Made by a program: the position numbers and the translations under genes. The notes under the pieces were generated by a model. The model was given only the letters and a program-made list of their open reading frames with translations, was not told the DNA's origin and made no database searches. A stretch of 64,000 bases of DNA from Mesosutterella multiformis (GTDB lineage Bacteria; Pseudomonadota; Gammaproteobacteria; Burkholderiales; Burkholderiaceae_F): the NCBI RefSeq assembly GCF_003402575.1, contig NZ_BGZJ01000001.1, positions 620,001 through 684,000 of the forward strand, written 5' to 3'. Positions 24,876 to 34,449 of the stretch are shown here, piece by piece (positions within the stretch are counted from its first letter, which is position 1; every line of letters begins with the position of its first letter).

Positions 24876-26330
24876 TCAGGCTGGGGGGGCGATTTCCTGA
24901 CCGCCGCCCAGCACCTTGTAGAGCGTCACAATGCTGACAGCGCGGGCGAGGCGGGTGGAAATCTGAGCCTGCTGCGCGGAGAACATCGTGCGCTGCGAGT
25001 CGAGCACCGCAAGGAAGTTATCCACGCCGTGCTTATAGCGGAGATCCGCCACATCGTAGGCAGCTTCAGCGGCCTTCACCATTTCATCCTGCGCTTCCAC
25101 GCGCTTCGTGATCGTGCTCTCCGTGGAAAGCGCGTCATTCACTTCGCGGAACGCCGTCTGAATAGCCTTCTCGTAAGCGGCGACCTGTTCCTTCTGATAG
25201 ATCTTCGCCGCTTCAAGATTGGCTTCATTCGCGCCGCCCGTAAAGATCGGGAGCGAAATCGCCGGGGCAAAGGACCACGTGCCGCGGCCGCCCTTGAAGA
25301 GGTTCGACATATCGGTGGAGAGCGTGCCGATCGAGCTCGTGAGCGTAATGCTCGGGAAGAACGCGGCACGGGCAACACCGATATTGGCGTTCGCGGAGCG
25401 GAGGCTGCGTTCAGCGGACGAAATGTCCGGACGGCGCAGCAGCACCTGCGAGGGGAGTCCGGCCGGCATCGTGGCGGGCAGCGTCGCGCCGAGCTCGATC
25501 TTCTTCGGAAGGAGATCGGCAGGCACTTCAGCTCCCACGAGGAGACGCAGCGCGTTCTGGTCCTGCTCGAGGCTCGCGATCGCCGTCTGAACGGCGATCT
25601 TCGCCGTTGCCACAGTTTCCTTCGCCTGGTTCAGTTCGAGGCGGTTTGAGGCACCGGCGTTGTAGCTCTTTTCCACGAGACCGTAGGAGGCCGTCTGGCT
25701 TTCGAGCGTACGGCGGGCAAGGTCAAGATTGGCCTGGTCCGCGCCGATCGAGAGCCACTCGGTCGCCACTTCGGCGATCAGCGTGTTCTGGGCACTGCGG
25801 CGGGCGTCTTCGCCAGCGAAGAACGCCTGCAGGGCCTGCTCATTCATATTGCGGATCTTCCCGAAGAAATCAATCTCATAGGAAGACATCGCGAGGTTCG
25901 CCGCATAGACGTGCGAGTGACGCGGGTAGCCAGGCTGGATCGCGTCAATCGAAGAGCGCGACTGCGTGGCGGACGCCTGAGCCCCGACCGTCGGGAAGAG
26001 CTCGGCGCGCGACACCCGGTAGAGCGCCCGCAGGCGTTCCACTTCGAGCATCGACTGACGCAGATCGCGATTATTCGCAAGCGCAAGTTCAATCACCTTG
26101 CGGAGCCGTTCATCGAGGAAGAACTTATCCCAGGTGACGAGCTCCCCTTCCTTCACCCCGGCATCCCGGGGTGAGACCGCCCAGTCCTGACTGGTTTCAG
26201 TCGGGGCGGCCGGCTTCTCATAGCGCGGAGCAAGGTTCAGGCAGCCTGTCAGCATGAGCGCGGCAGAGGCCGCGCTGGCCGCTAAAAACGTCCGACGCGC
26301 GAGACGCGGAGCAAAAACTTTTTCAGACAT
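24876..26330 (-). CDS. RND efflux outer-membrane channel lipoprotein (OprM/NodT family)
   Basis: TolC-like trimeric exit duct of 484 aa. The N-terminus carries an RRTFLAAS stretch, a hydrophobic segment and a lipobox LMLTGC at about residues 25-30, so the mature protein should be lipidated. Two repeated OEP domains follow with the expected long amphipathic helices (LRDLRQ/LELNQAKETV and LRYKHGVDNFLAVLDSQRT). The start is three bases after the RND pump stop. The RR-x-FL motif in the signal resembles a Tat signal. Confidence 0.94.
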   Translation of the reverse strand: MSEKVFAPRLARRTFLAASAASAALMLTGCLNLAPRYEKPAAPTETSQDWAVSPRDAGVKEGELVTWDKFFLDERLRKVIELALANNRDLRQSMLEVERLRALYRVSRAELFPTVGAQASATQSRSSIDAIQPGYPRHSHVYAANLAMSSYEIDFFGKIRNMNEQALQAFFAGEDARRSAQNTLIAEVATEWLSIGADQANLDLARRTLESQTASYGLVEKSYNAGASNRLELNQAKETVATAKIAVQTAIASLEQDQNALRLLVGAEVPADLLPKKIELGATLPATMPAGLPSQVLLRRPDISSAERSLRSANANIGVARAAFFPSITLTSSIGTLSTDMSNLFKGGRGTWSFAPAISLPIFTGGANEANLEAAKIYQKEQVAAYEKAIQTAFREVNDALSTESTITKRVEAQDEMVKAAEAAYDVADLRYKHGVDNFLAVLDSQRTMFSAQQAQISTRLARAVSIVTLYKVLGGGQEIAPPA

Positions 26331-26333
26331 GAA

Positions 26334-29300
26334 TTACTTCTCCTGAACATTCTCTTTAACATCTTCCGGCAGCTGACGGCGGCGGGTGCGGAAGAGACGA
26401 TTCACCACCACGTAGAACATCGGGACGAAGCCCACGCAGAGGATCGTGCCCGTGATAATGCCGCCGAGCACAGCCATACCGATTGCGTTCTGAGCGCCGG
26501 CGCCGGCACCGTGCGCGAGCACGAGCGGCACAACACCGAGGCCGAAGGCGAGTGACGTCATCACAATCGGGCGGAAGCGCAGCTTCACGGCATCGAGCGA
26601 CGCTGTTATCAGGTCTTCACCTGCGTCGTAAAGCATCTTCGCGAATTCCACAATCAGAATGGCGTTCTTAGACACCAGGCCGATTGTTGTCAGCATGCCC
26701 ACCTGGAAGTACACGTCGTTGTGACCCCCGAGGAGCGCCGTCATCGCAAGCGCGCCCAGCACGCCTGTCGGCACCACGAGAATGATGGAGATCGGAATCG
26801 TCCAGGATTCATACAGTGCGGCAAGGCAGAGGAACACGACGAGCAGAGACAGCGCGTAAAGCGGAGCGGCCGCCTGGCTCGCCATCTTTTCCTGATAGGA
26901 AACGCCGTTCCATTCGATCGAGAACCCGCTCGGGAGCTTGCTCGCGATCTCTTCAACCGCCTGCATAGCCGTACCGGAGGAAACGCCGACAGCCGCGTTA
27001 CCCTGAATGTTCACGGCCGGATTCGCGTTGAAGCGCTCCAGACGCGGAGAACCTGAGGTCCAGCTGCCGGTCGAGAATGCCGAGAACGGCACAAGCCCGC
27101 CGGAGCTGTTTCTCACGTACCACTGGGACAGATCGGCGGCCGCCATGCGGTAGTCCGGATCGCCCTGCACGTAAACGCGCTTCACACGCTCACGGTCAAT
27201 GAAGAGGTTCACGTAGGAACCGCCCCAGACAGTGCTAAGCACCGTGTTCGCCGCATCCAGCGAAATACCGTAGGACTGAAGCTTCTCACGGTCCATTTCA
27301 AGCTTGTACTGAGGCGTATCTTCCATGCCGTTCGGACGGACGAGACGCAGTCTCGGATCCTGGTTAGCCATGCCGAGGAACTGGTTACGGACCTCCATCA
27401 GTTTCTGATGGCCCTGGCCGCCGCGGTCTTCGATATACATATCAAAGCCGTCAGCAATACCGAGTTCCGGAATAGCAGGCGGAGCGAAGAAGATGATCTG
27501 CGCGTCCTTGTACTGCGAGAGCGCGATATTCGCCTTCAGCGCGACAGTCTGCGGATCCGTGCCTGCCGCCGTACGGTCAGCCCAGTCCTTCAGCTTGACG
27601 AAGCCGAGACCCATATTCTGACCGCCGCCGGCAAGCGAGAAGCCCGCCACCTGGAAGACAGAATCCGTTACATCCTTACGAGTTTTCAGGAAGTAATTGC
27701 GGATCGCATCTTCAGCCTTCGTGACATGCTCCTGCGTGCTGCCTGCAGGTGTCTGCACCGTGAACATCAGTGAACCCTGATCCTCATCCGGAACAAAGGA
27801 TCCCGGCAGTTTCATGAAGCCGAAGATCACGCAGGCCCAGATGACGGCGTAGCCGACAAACGTCAGAGCAATGTGGTGATGCGTCCAGAGCACGAGATCA
27901 CGCACCCAAGTCGACACGCGTTCGAACCCGCGGTTAAAGGCACCGAAGAAACCGCCCTTATGCAGGTGATTATTGTCAATCGGCTTCAGAATCGATGCGC
28001 AGAGCGCCGGTGTCAGACTCAATGCCACCAGCACTGAGAGCAGCATGGCTGACACGATCGTGATTGAGAACTGACGGTAAATCACGCCGGTCGAACCGCC
28101 GAAGAACGCCATCGGGATGAACACAGCAGACAGCACCATGGCCACACCGACCAGTGCCCCGGTAATCTGCGTCATCGATTTGATCGTTGCCGTTCTGGCA
28201 TCGGTTCCGTCTTCACGCATCACACGCTCGACGTTCTCCACCACCACAATGGCATCGTCCACCAGCAGACCGATCGCCAGCACAAGGCCGAACATTGTCA
28301 GCATGTTGAGCGTAAAGCCTGTTGCCTTCAGAATGGCGAATGTACCGAGCAACACCACCGGCACGGCCACGGTCGGAATGAGCGTCGCGCGCCAGTTCTG
28401 CAGGAAGAGGAACATCACGATGATCACGAGGATGATTGCCTCGATCAGCGTCTTCACCACTTCCTTCATGGCGGCCTTCACGAAAGGCGTCGTCTCATAC
28501 GGATAAACGACCTTCATGTGCTGCGGGAAGTAGCGGCTCAGTTCCGTGATCTTCGCTTTCACCGCGTCAGCCGTCTGAATAGCGTTTGCGCCGGCGGACA
28601 GATAAATCGCGATACCGGAGGACGGCACACCGTTATAGGAACCAACCACATCGTAGGACTGGCGGCCCAGCTCAATGCGGGCCACGTCGCTCAGCCGGAC
28701 AACGGTACCGTCAGAGGCAGTCTTCACGATGACACGCTGGAACTCAGGAACCGTCTTCAGGAGGGACTGCGCCGTGATGGTTGCGTTCAGCTCCACAGGC
28801 TTATCCTTCGGGTGAGGCAGACCGCCAAGCTGGCCGGCCGTCACCTGAGCGTTCTGAGCCTGAATCGCTGTCACCACGTCAGTTGCCGTGAGGCCGTAGG
28901 CGTAGAGCTTATGCGGATCAAGCCAGACACGCATGGCGTAAGAGGCGCCGAACACCGTCGTCTGACCGACCCCCGTAATACGGGAGACCGGGTCCTGAAT
29001 GGTATTCACCAGATAGTCGCCAAGGTCACCCGCGTTCAGGCTGCCGTCATCGGAGGTGAAGCCCACCACCATGAGGAAGCTCGCCGTGGACTTCTGCACC
29101 TGGATGCCAAGGCGGGTCACCGCTTCCGGCAGCATGGCTTCAGCCATAGAGAGCTTGTTATTCACCTGAACCTGAGCGATATCAGCGTTCGTGCCCGGAG
29201 CAAACGTGAGCGTCATCGACATACGGCCGGTGCCGTTCGATTCATTGCTCATATAGATCAGGCCGTCGAGACCGACCATCTGCTGCTCAATCACCTGAGT

Positions 29301-29483
29301 AACGGTGTTCTGCAGCGTTTCAGCCGAAGCGCCCGGGTAGTTCGCGACCACCGTCACCTGAGGCGGCGCGATCTGCGGATACTGCGACACCGGCATGGTG
29401 AAGATCGACAGCGCGCCAGCCAGCATCAGCACGAGCGCGATGACCCATGCAAAAATCGGCCGGTCAATAAAGAAACGAGACAT
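26334..29483 (-). CDS. RND multidrug efflux pump, inner-membrane transporter (AcrB/MexB type)
   Basis: A 1049-aa HAE1-type proton antiporter. It begins MSRFFIDRPIFAWVIALVLMLAG, standard for the family. The proton-relay Asp pair sits in LAIGLLVDDAIVVVENVERVM near residue 405, and the Lys/Thr side of the relay is in the second half (TIGLVSKNAILIVEFAK). GFVPMFYVVVNRLF closes the last helix. Two large porter domains occupy about residues 40-330 and 560-870. It is the middle gene of adaptor-pump-channel; substrates are probably amphiphilic drugs or bile salts but cannot be read from sequence. Confidence 0.97.
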   Translation of the reverse strand: MSRFFIDRPIFAWVIALVLMLAGALSIFTMPVSQYPQIAPPQVTVVANYPGASAETLQNTVTQVIEQQMVGLDGLIYMSNESNGTGRMSMTLTFAPGTNADIAQVQVNNKLSMAEAMLPEAVTRLGIQVQKSTASFLMVVGFTSDDGSLNAGDLGDYLVNTIQDPVSRITGVGQTTVFGASYAMRVWLDPHKLYAYGLTATDVVTAIQAQNAQVTAGQLGGLPHPKDKPVELNATITAQSLLKTVPEFQRVIVKTASDGTVVRLSDVARIELGRQSYDVVGSYNGVPSSGIAIYLSAGANAIQTADAVKAKITELSRYFPQHMKVVYPYETTPFVKAAMKEVVKTLIEAIILVIIVMFLFLQNWRATLIPTVAVPVVLLGTFAILKATGFTLNMLTMFGLVLAIGLLVDDAIVVVENVERVMREDGTDARTATIKSMTQITGALVGVAMVLSAVFIPMAFFGGSTGVIYRQFSITIVSAMLLSVLVALSLTPALCASILKPIDNNHLHKGGFFGAFNRGFERVSTWVRDLVLWTHHHIALTFVGYAVIWACVIFGFMKLPGSFVPDEDQGSLMFTVQTPAGSTQEHVTKAEDAIRNYFLKTRKDVTDSVFQVAGFSLAGGGQNMGLGFVKLKDWADRTAAGTDPQTVALKANIALSQYKDAQIIFFAPPAIPELGIADGFDMYIEDRGGQGHQKLMEVRNQFLGMANQDPRLRLVRPNGMEDTPQYKLEMDREKLQSYGISLDAANTVLSTVWGGSYVNLFIDRERVKRVYVQGDPDYRMAAADLSQWYVRNSSGGLVPFSAFSTGSWTSGSPRLERFNANPAVNIQGNAAVGVSSGTAMQAVEEIASKLPSGFSIEWNGVSYQEKMASQAAAPLYALSLLVVFLCLAALYESWTIPISIILVVPTGVLGALAMTALLGGHNDVYFQVGMLTTIGLVSKNAILIVEFAKMLYDAGEDLITASLDAVKLRFRPIVMTSLAFGLGVVPLVLAHGAGAGAQNAIGMAVLGGIITGTILCVGFVPMFYVVVNRLFRTRRRQLPEDVKENVQEK

Positions 29484-29501
29484 TTCTATTTCCCCCGTCG
29501 A

Positions 29502-30743
29502 TTAATGCGAGGCGGTCTGAGCGGCTGCGGAAGAGGCAGGAGCTGAAGCCGGGGCAGAGGCGGCGGGAGCGGAAGCCGCGGCAGAGCCTTCAGACGGAGC
29601 GACGAGCGCACCAGGGCGGACCTTGCCGATACCTTCAACGATCACACGGTCGCCCGCATTAAGACCGGAATTCACGATCCACTGATCACCGATCGCTTCG
29701 CCCGTCTTGATCGCGCGCTGCTCAACCTTGTTGTCCTTATTCACCACAAAGACATACGGATCGCCGCGCATATCGCGCATCACAGCGTGCTGGTTCAGCG
29801 TAATGGCCTGGGGAATATCGCCGCTCGGGAGAACCGCGCGGACATACATGCCAGGAAGGAGCGTGCCCTTCGGATTCGGGAATTCGGCGCGGAGCGTAAC
29901 CGTACCGGTATCCGTGCCGACCGAAACGCCCTGGAACGTCAGCTTGCCCGTGATCGGGTACACCGTGCCGTCCTCAAGCATGATCTTCACCGGCGTGGAG
30001 CCGTCGGAAAGCTTCTTCAGACGGCCGGAGGCGAGTTCCTCACGCAGCTTCAGGAGCTCGGCAGTCGTCCGCTGGACGTCCACATAGATCGGATCGAGCT
30101 GATGAATCACCGTCATGCGCTGCGACTGATAAGCCGTCATCAGGGCGCCAGGCGTCACTTCGGAAATCGATACACGGCCGGAAATAGGAGCCCGGACGTA
30201 TGTGTACTGAACATTGATCTGAGCGTTAGTGAGGGCCGCGCGGGCAGCCTTCACGGCAGCTTCATCAGTACGGACCTGGGCCTGAGCCGTATCGTCCGAC
30301 TGCTTCGAAACCGCGTTCTCCTTCACCAGGGTAGCGGAACGGGCCGCGTTGGCGCGGGCGAGCGCAAGCGCTGCCTCAGCCTGGGCGAGAGACGCCTTGG
30401 CGCTCTGCACATTCGCGTTATAGACCGACGCGTCAATCTGATAAAGCGGCTGACCGGCCTTCACCATCTGTCCTTCGGTAAACAGCCGCTTCTGCAGCAC
30501 GCCGTTTACCTGAGGACGGACTTCGGCGATCCGGTAGGACACCGTACGGCCTGAAATCTGTTCCTGAACCTGTACCGGATGCGGCTCAACTGTCACGACA
30601 TTAACCGGCACCGCGTGCGCGGCCGCGGCGGCGGCCCCAGCTCCAGGCCCTGCGGACTGCTTGCTGCAGCCAGCGGTCATCGACACTGCGGCGATGACGG
30701 AAAGGGCAAGGGCTGTAAATTTGGATATCTGTCGTACCTTCAT
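29502..30743 (-). CDS. RND efflux periplasmic adaptor lipoprotein (AcrA/MexA type)
   Basis: Membrane fusion protein linking pump and channel, 413 aa. The signal peptide begins MKVRQISKF and ends in the lipobox MTAGC at about residue 25. A lipoyl-like half motif RTVSYRIAEVRPQVNGVLQKRLFTEGQMVKAGQPLYQID is followed by a coiled-coil hairpin (about 100-180) and the second half YTYVRAPISGRVSISEVTPG. The C-terminal tail is Ala/Ser/Pro-rich. I chose ATG at 30743, with GGGG nine bases upstream; ATG at 30749 or GTG at 30758 are alternatives but lie very close to the predicted transcript start. It is first in the operon. Confidence 0.94.
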   Translation of the reverse strand: MKVRQISKFTALALSVIAAVSMTAGCSKQSAGPGAGAAAAAAHAVPVNVVTVEPHPVQVQEQISGRTVSYRIAEVRPQVNGVLQKRLFTEGQMVKAGQPLYQIDASVYNANVQSAKASLAQAEAALALARANAARSATLVKENAVSKQSDDTAQAQVRTDEAAVKAARAALTNAQINVQYTYVRAPISGRVSISEVTPGALMTAYQSQRMTVIHQLDPIYVDVQRTTAELLKLREELASGRLKKLSDGSTPVKIMLEDGTVYPITGKLTFQGVSVGTDTGTVTLRAEFPNPKGTLLPGMYVRAVLPSGDIPQAITLNQHAVMRDMRGDPYVFVVNKDNKVEQRAIKTGEAIGDQWIVNSGLNAGDRVIVEGIGKVRPGALVAPSEGSAAASAPAASAPASAPASSAAAQTASH

Positions 30744-30769
30744 TTGCATGATCCCCACGACTTTGACTC

Positions 30770-30799
30770 TTTATAGTAGTGTTTATTAAATGAATTCAA
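30770..30799 (-). promoter_or_regulatory. Predicted promoter of the efflux operon
   Basis: Minus-strand TTGAAT (30799-30794) and TATAAA (30775-30770) are 18 bases apart. Transcription would begin near 30763, giving a leader of about 20 bases before ATG at 30743. The -35 matches four of six and the -10 five of six bases. A second possible -10 (TATAAC) overlaps the upstream palindrome at 30870-30885, so more than one promoter may exist. Confidence 0.5.
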
Positions 30800-30869
30800 G
30801 CGTTTAATTAATCAGTTTTCTTACCGGGAGCATCTCAGAGGGTACAATGCCCCCGCGCGCCGAGAAAAG

Positions 30870-30885
30870 CTGAACGAACGCTCAG
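30870..30885. promoter_or_regulatory. TetR-type operator candidate CTGAACGAACGCTCAG
   Basis: A 16-bp imperfect palindrome of form CTGAnCGnnCGnTCAG, symmetrical at 12 of 16 positions, lies about 130 bases upstream of the adaptor gene. Its size and CG-containing half-sites are like operators of AcrR-type repressors. A TATAAC sequence at its minus-strand upstream edge could be a -10 box that the repressor would block. It is the best target for the TetR protein encoded at the end of the same operon. Confidence 0.5.
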
Positions 30886-30953
30886 TTATAACTTTGAGCA
30901 TTGTAAGCAGGTTTAAATTCTGACTGAGACTGTAAGTGTAAGTAATAACCCTT

Positions 30954-30997
30954 AAAAATAAAAAAGCCGTGTCCCTTCTTTTCGGGACACGGCTTTT
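30954..30997 (-). terminator. Intrinsic terminator of glmS
   Basis: A 14-bp perfect stem (minus-strand AAAAGCCGTGTCCC / GGGACACGGCTTTT) with an eight-base loop is followed by TTATTTTT on the minus strand. It lies 22 bases after the glmS stop and insulates the efflux operon. Confidence 0.92.
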
Positions 30998-31019
30998 CAG
31001 TCTGGCATCCGGTCTGGAG

Positions 31020-32852
31020 TTATTCCACTGTCACGGATTTCGCGAGATTTCTCGGTTTATCGACGTCCGTTCCTCTCACGATTGCGGTGTGATAGGCAAG
31101 GAGCTGAAGCGCGACGACGTAAAGAAGCGGCGAGAGATCGCCGTAATTCTCGGGAAGCCTGATCACATGCATACGGTCACTCGGATCGATCGAGGAGCCC
31201 GCGTCCGCGAAGACGTAGAGCTCTCCCCCGCGGGCGCTTACTTCAGCCATGTTGGCCTTCAGCTTTTCAAGCAGACGGTCATTCGGCGCCACCGTAACAA
31301 CCGGCATTGAGGAGTCTACGAGCGCAAGGGGACCGTGCTTCAGTTCCCCGGCCGGATAGGCCTCGGCGTGGATGTAGCTGATTTCCTTCAGCTTCAGAGC
31401 GCCTTCAAGCGCCACCGGATAGTGGATTCCGCGGCCAAGGAAAAGCGCATTCTGCTTTGAGGCGAAGATATCAGCGAACCCCATGATCTGAGGCTCGAGC
31501 GCAAGCACTGACTGAATGGCTGCCGGCACATGGCGGAGGCTCGCGAGACGCGTCACCTCGTCCTCCGGAGTCAGTCGGCCGCGCATCTTCGCGAAGACGA
31601 GCGTCATCAGGTAAAGTGCGGCGAGCTGCGTCGTAAAGGCTTTCGTGGAGGCCACTCCGATCTCGGCACCGGCGCGCGTGATGTAATGCAGCTTGGTGTT
31701 GTGAACCAGAGCGGACGTCGCGACATTGCAGATCGCGAGCGTCATATGCATGCCGAGCGACTTCGCGTGTTCCAGCGCGGAAAGCGTATCTGATGTTTCT
31801 CCCGACTGGGAAATGCAGACCACCAGCTGATCCTCATGAGGAACCGACACGCGGTAGCGGTATTCACTCGCGATCTCCACATCACACGGAATGCCGGCAA
31901 TCGCTTCAAGCCAGTATTTCGCGGTAAGACCCGCGTAGAAACTCGTGCCGCAACCCAGAATCAGAATCCGGTTCACTTTCCGGAACACCGACTCCGCGTC
32001 AGCGCCGAAAATCGAAGGCGTGATGCCGGCCACCCCCTCCAGGGTGTCAGCGATCGCGCGCGGCTGCTCGAAAATTTCCTTCTGCATATAGTGACGGTAC
32101 GGTCCAAGCGCGACGTCGTTATCGTGAGCCGAAACGATCTTCACCTCACGGTCAACCGGAACCGCGCGACCATCCTCCGTCGCGCGGAAAATCCGGGCAG
32201 AGTCAGGCGTAATTTCAGCAATATCGCCTTCCTCAAGGAAAATAAACCGTTCCGTCACGCCCGCGAGCGCAAGCACGTCAGAGGCGAGGAAGTTCTCCTT
32301 ATCCCCGAGCCCCATGACGAGCGGAGAGCCGCGGCGGGCACCTACCACCACGTCAGGCTGCTTCGTGCAGCAGACAGCCAGACCGAAACTGCCGCGGAGA
32401 CGCGACACAGCCTTCGCCACGGCATCGAGCAGATTGCCTTCAAAGTAACGGTAGACGAGATGCGCAATCACCTCGGTATCCGTCTGACTCGTGAACTCAT
32501 ATCCCTCAGACACGAGCTCCGCCTTCAGTTCGGCATAGTTTTCAATAATGCCGTTATGGACGAGCGCGATCGTGTCGTGCGAAATCATCGGATGGGCGTT
32601 CCGGACCTCAGGCGCTCCATGCGTTGCCCACCGGGTGTGGGCAATACCGACACCGCCTGAAAGCTTTTCCTCATCAGCCTGACGGATCAGGCTCGCAACG
32701 CGCTGAACCGTACGGGCCCGGTGAAACGCGCCGTCGGACTCAATCACCGCGATGCCGCAGGAGTCATAGCCGCGGTACTCAAGCCGCCGCAGGCCTTCAA
32801 GCAGGATCGGAGTGATATTCCGGCGGCTGGAAGCCGCAACAATACCGCACAT
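31020..32852 (-). CDS. glmS: Glutamine-fructose-6-phosphate aminotransferase
   Basis: Makes glucosamine-6-phosphate from fructose-6-phosphate and glutamine, committing carbon to peptidoglycan and LPS. The mature N-terminal nucleophile is Cys2 (MCGIVAAS). The glutamine amidotransferase domain has RWATHGAP near residue 74, and two SIS domains (about 285-425 and 460-600) carry [19 protein letters not shown] and the C-terminal KSVTVE. The 610-aa length is normal. It lies 11 bases after glmU in the same operon. No glmS ribozyme is expected or seen. Confidence 0.98.
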   Translation of the reverse strand: MCGIVAASSRRNITPILLEGLRRLEYRGYDSCGIAVIESDGAFHRARTVQRVASLIRQADEEKLSGGVGIAHTRWATHGAPEVRNAHPMISHDTIALVHNGIIENYAELKAELVSEGYEFTSQTDTEVIAHLVYRYFEGNLLDAVAKAVSRLRGSFGLAVCCTKQPDVVVGARRGSPLVMGLGDKENFLASDVLALAGVTERFIFLEEGDIAEITPDSARIFRATEDGRAVPVDREVKIVSAHDNDVALGPYRHYMQKEIFEQPRAIADTLEGVAGITPSIFGADAESVFRKVNRILILGCGTSFYAGLTAKYWLEAIAGIPCDVEIASEYRYRVSVPHEDQLVVCISQSGETSDTLSALEHAKSLGMHMTLAICNVATSALVHNTKLHYITRAGAEIGVASTKAFTTQLAALYLMTLVFAKMRGRLTPEDEVTRLASLRHVPAAIQSVLALEPQIMGFADIFASKQNALFLGRGIHYPVALEGALKLKEISYIHAEAYPAGELKHGPLALVDSSMPVVTVAPNDRLLEKLKANMAEVSARGGELYVFADAGSSIDPSDRMHVIRLPENYGDLSPLLYVVALQLLAYHTAIVRGTDVDKPRNLAKSVTVE

Positions 32853-32863
32853 ATCTTTGTTCC

Positions 32864-34219
32864 TTATTTCTTTACGGGACGATGCCAGCCGTCGATCGTG
32901 ACCTGGCGGGCCCGGGAAAGAGTTAGTTTACCTTCCGGAGCATTTCGGGTCAGGGTTGTGCCGGCGCCGAGTGTCGCCCCCTTCCCCACTTCGACCGGAG
33001 CGACGAGCTGCGTATCGGACCCGATGAAGGCGTCATCACCGATCACCGTCCGGAACTTATTCACACCGTCGTAATTGCAGGTAATCGTGCCGGCACCGAT
33101 ATTGACACCGGATCCCATCGTCGTGTCGCCGATGTAAGAGAGGTGATTCACCTTGCTCGCCGTGCCGATCGTGGATTTCTTGATTTCGCAGAAGTTGCCA
33201 ATATGGGTTTCGCGGCCAAGCTCTGCCCCCGGACGCAGCCGGGTGAAGGGGCCGACCTTCGCTTCCTCACCGACCACAGCGCCGTCAGAATGTGTGAACG
33301 CCTGGATCACCGTGTCAGCCTCTACCCGGGTATTGCGGATGACGCAGTAGGGACCCACATGAACCCGGTCACCGAGCACCACATCCCCCTCGAAAACACA
33401 GCCGACATCAATAAAGACATCGCGTCCACACCTGAGGGTGCCGCGGATATCAATCCGGGCAGGATCCGGCAGCGTGACACCGGCGTCAAGCAGCTCCTCC
33501 GCGAGACGCTTCTGCAGGGCACGCTCTGCACAGGCTAGCTGCCTCTTGCTGTTCACCCCCATCACCTCAGCCTCGTCACTCACCGGGAAGGACGTCACCG
33601 GGACGCCATCCTTCACGGCGAACTCGATGAAATCGGTCAGGTAGAACTCGTGCTGCGCGTTATTGTTCGTCATGCGGCCGCACCAGTCGCTGAGCCGCTC
33701 GGTCGGAAGAGCCATGATACCGGTGTTTATTTCGTGGATCGACAGCTCTTCGGGCGACGCGTCCTTCTGCTCGACGATTCGGGTTACCTGGCCGTTCTGC
33801 TTCACAATGCGGCCGTACCCCGTGGGATCAGCGAGCTCAACAGTCAGAATGCCGACACCGTTTCCAGTGGCTTCGCAGAACTTCGAAAGCGACTCAGCGC
33901 GGATCAGCGGCACATCGCCCACAAGCACGAGAGTCTGCTTTTCCGCGGGATCAAGCTCTGAAAGCGCACAGCGCAATGCGTCACCGGTACCCAGAAGCGC
34001 TTTCTGCTCTGCGAACCGGATCTCGGAAATCTCTGCGAGAGCCGCTTTGACGCGTTCACTCCCATGGCCGATCACGACGACAGTGCGGGCGGGGCTCAGC
34101 GCGGAGGCAGTGCGGATAACGCGGGACACCATCGGCTCTCCGGCAACAGGCTGAAGCACCTTCGGCAGATCCGAATGCATGCGCGTACCCTTGCCTGCCG
34201 CCAAAATCACGATATTCAT
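32864..34219 (-). CDS. glmU: Bifunctional UDP-GlcNAc pyrophosphorylase / GlcN-1-P acetyltransferase
   Basis: Carries out the last two steps of UDP-N-acetylglucosamine synthesis. The N-terminal nucleotidyltransferase domain starts [19 protein letters not shown], and VGDVPLI near residue 103 binds metal. The C-terminal left-handed beta helix (about 250-440) includes the acetyltransferase segment [17 protein letters not shown]. At 451 aa it is standard. It is first in glmU-glmS, a functional operon joining consecutive pathway steps apart from GlmM. Confidence 0.98.
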   Translation of the reverse strand: MNIVILAAGKGTRMHSDLPKVLQPVAGEPMVSRVIRTASALSPARTVVVIGHGSERVKAALAEISEIRFAEQKALLGTGDALRCALSELDPAEKQTLVLVGDVPLIRAESLSKFCEATGNGVGILTVELADPTGYGRIVKQNGQVTRIVEQKDASPEELSIHEINTGIMALPTERLSDWCGRMTNNNAQHEFYLTDFIEFAVKDGVPVTSFPVSDEAEVMGVNSKRQLACAERALQKRLAEELLDAGVTLPDPARIDIRGTLRCGRDVFIDVGCVFEGDVVLGDRVHVGPYCVIRNTRVEADTVIQAFTHSDGAVVGEEAKVGPFTRLRPGAELGRETHIGNFCEIKKSTIGTASKVNHLSYIGDTTMGSGVNIGAGTITCNYDGVNKFRTVIGDDAFIGSDTQLVAPVEVGKGATLGAGTTLTRNAPEGKLTLSRARQVTIDGWHRPVKK

Positions 34220-34370
34220 TTGTTTTCTTCCCAGGAGACCGGCCGGAAGCCGCTCCCGATTTCATTCTTCTGGTTCAACAACCCCGCAGTCCTGCGGACC
34301 TCTTGACTCCGGTTTCAGCTGTCTCAGCGATTCGCCCTAGCCAAAACGGAATACTCAATCGGAAACATTC

Positions 34371-34411
34371 TAAATAAGAAAGGCGCCTTTCTCCATGGAA
34401 AGACGCCTTTC
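34371..34411 (-). terminator. Probable terminator of the sodium:solute symporter gene
   Basis: Eight-base outer arms GAAAGGCG and CGCCTTTC enclose a second smaller stem (CTTTC/GGAAAG around TCCAT). The minus-strand tail is TTCTTATTT. It lies 39 bases after the symporter stop and upstream of glmU. Confidence 0.75.
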
Positions 34412-34449
34412 AATGCCAAAGCAGCAGGGCCGGAGGCCGGCCCTCAGTC

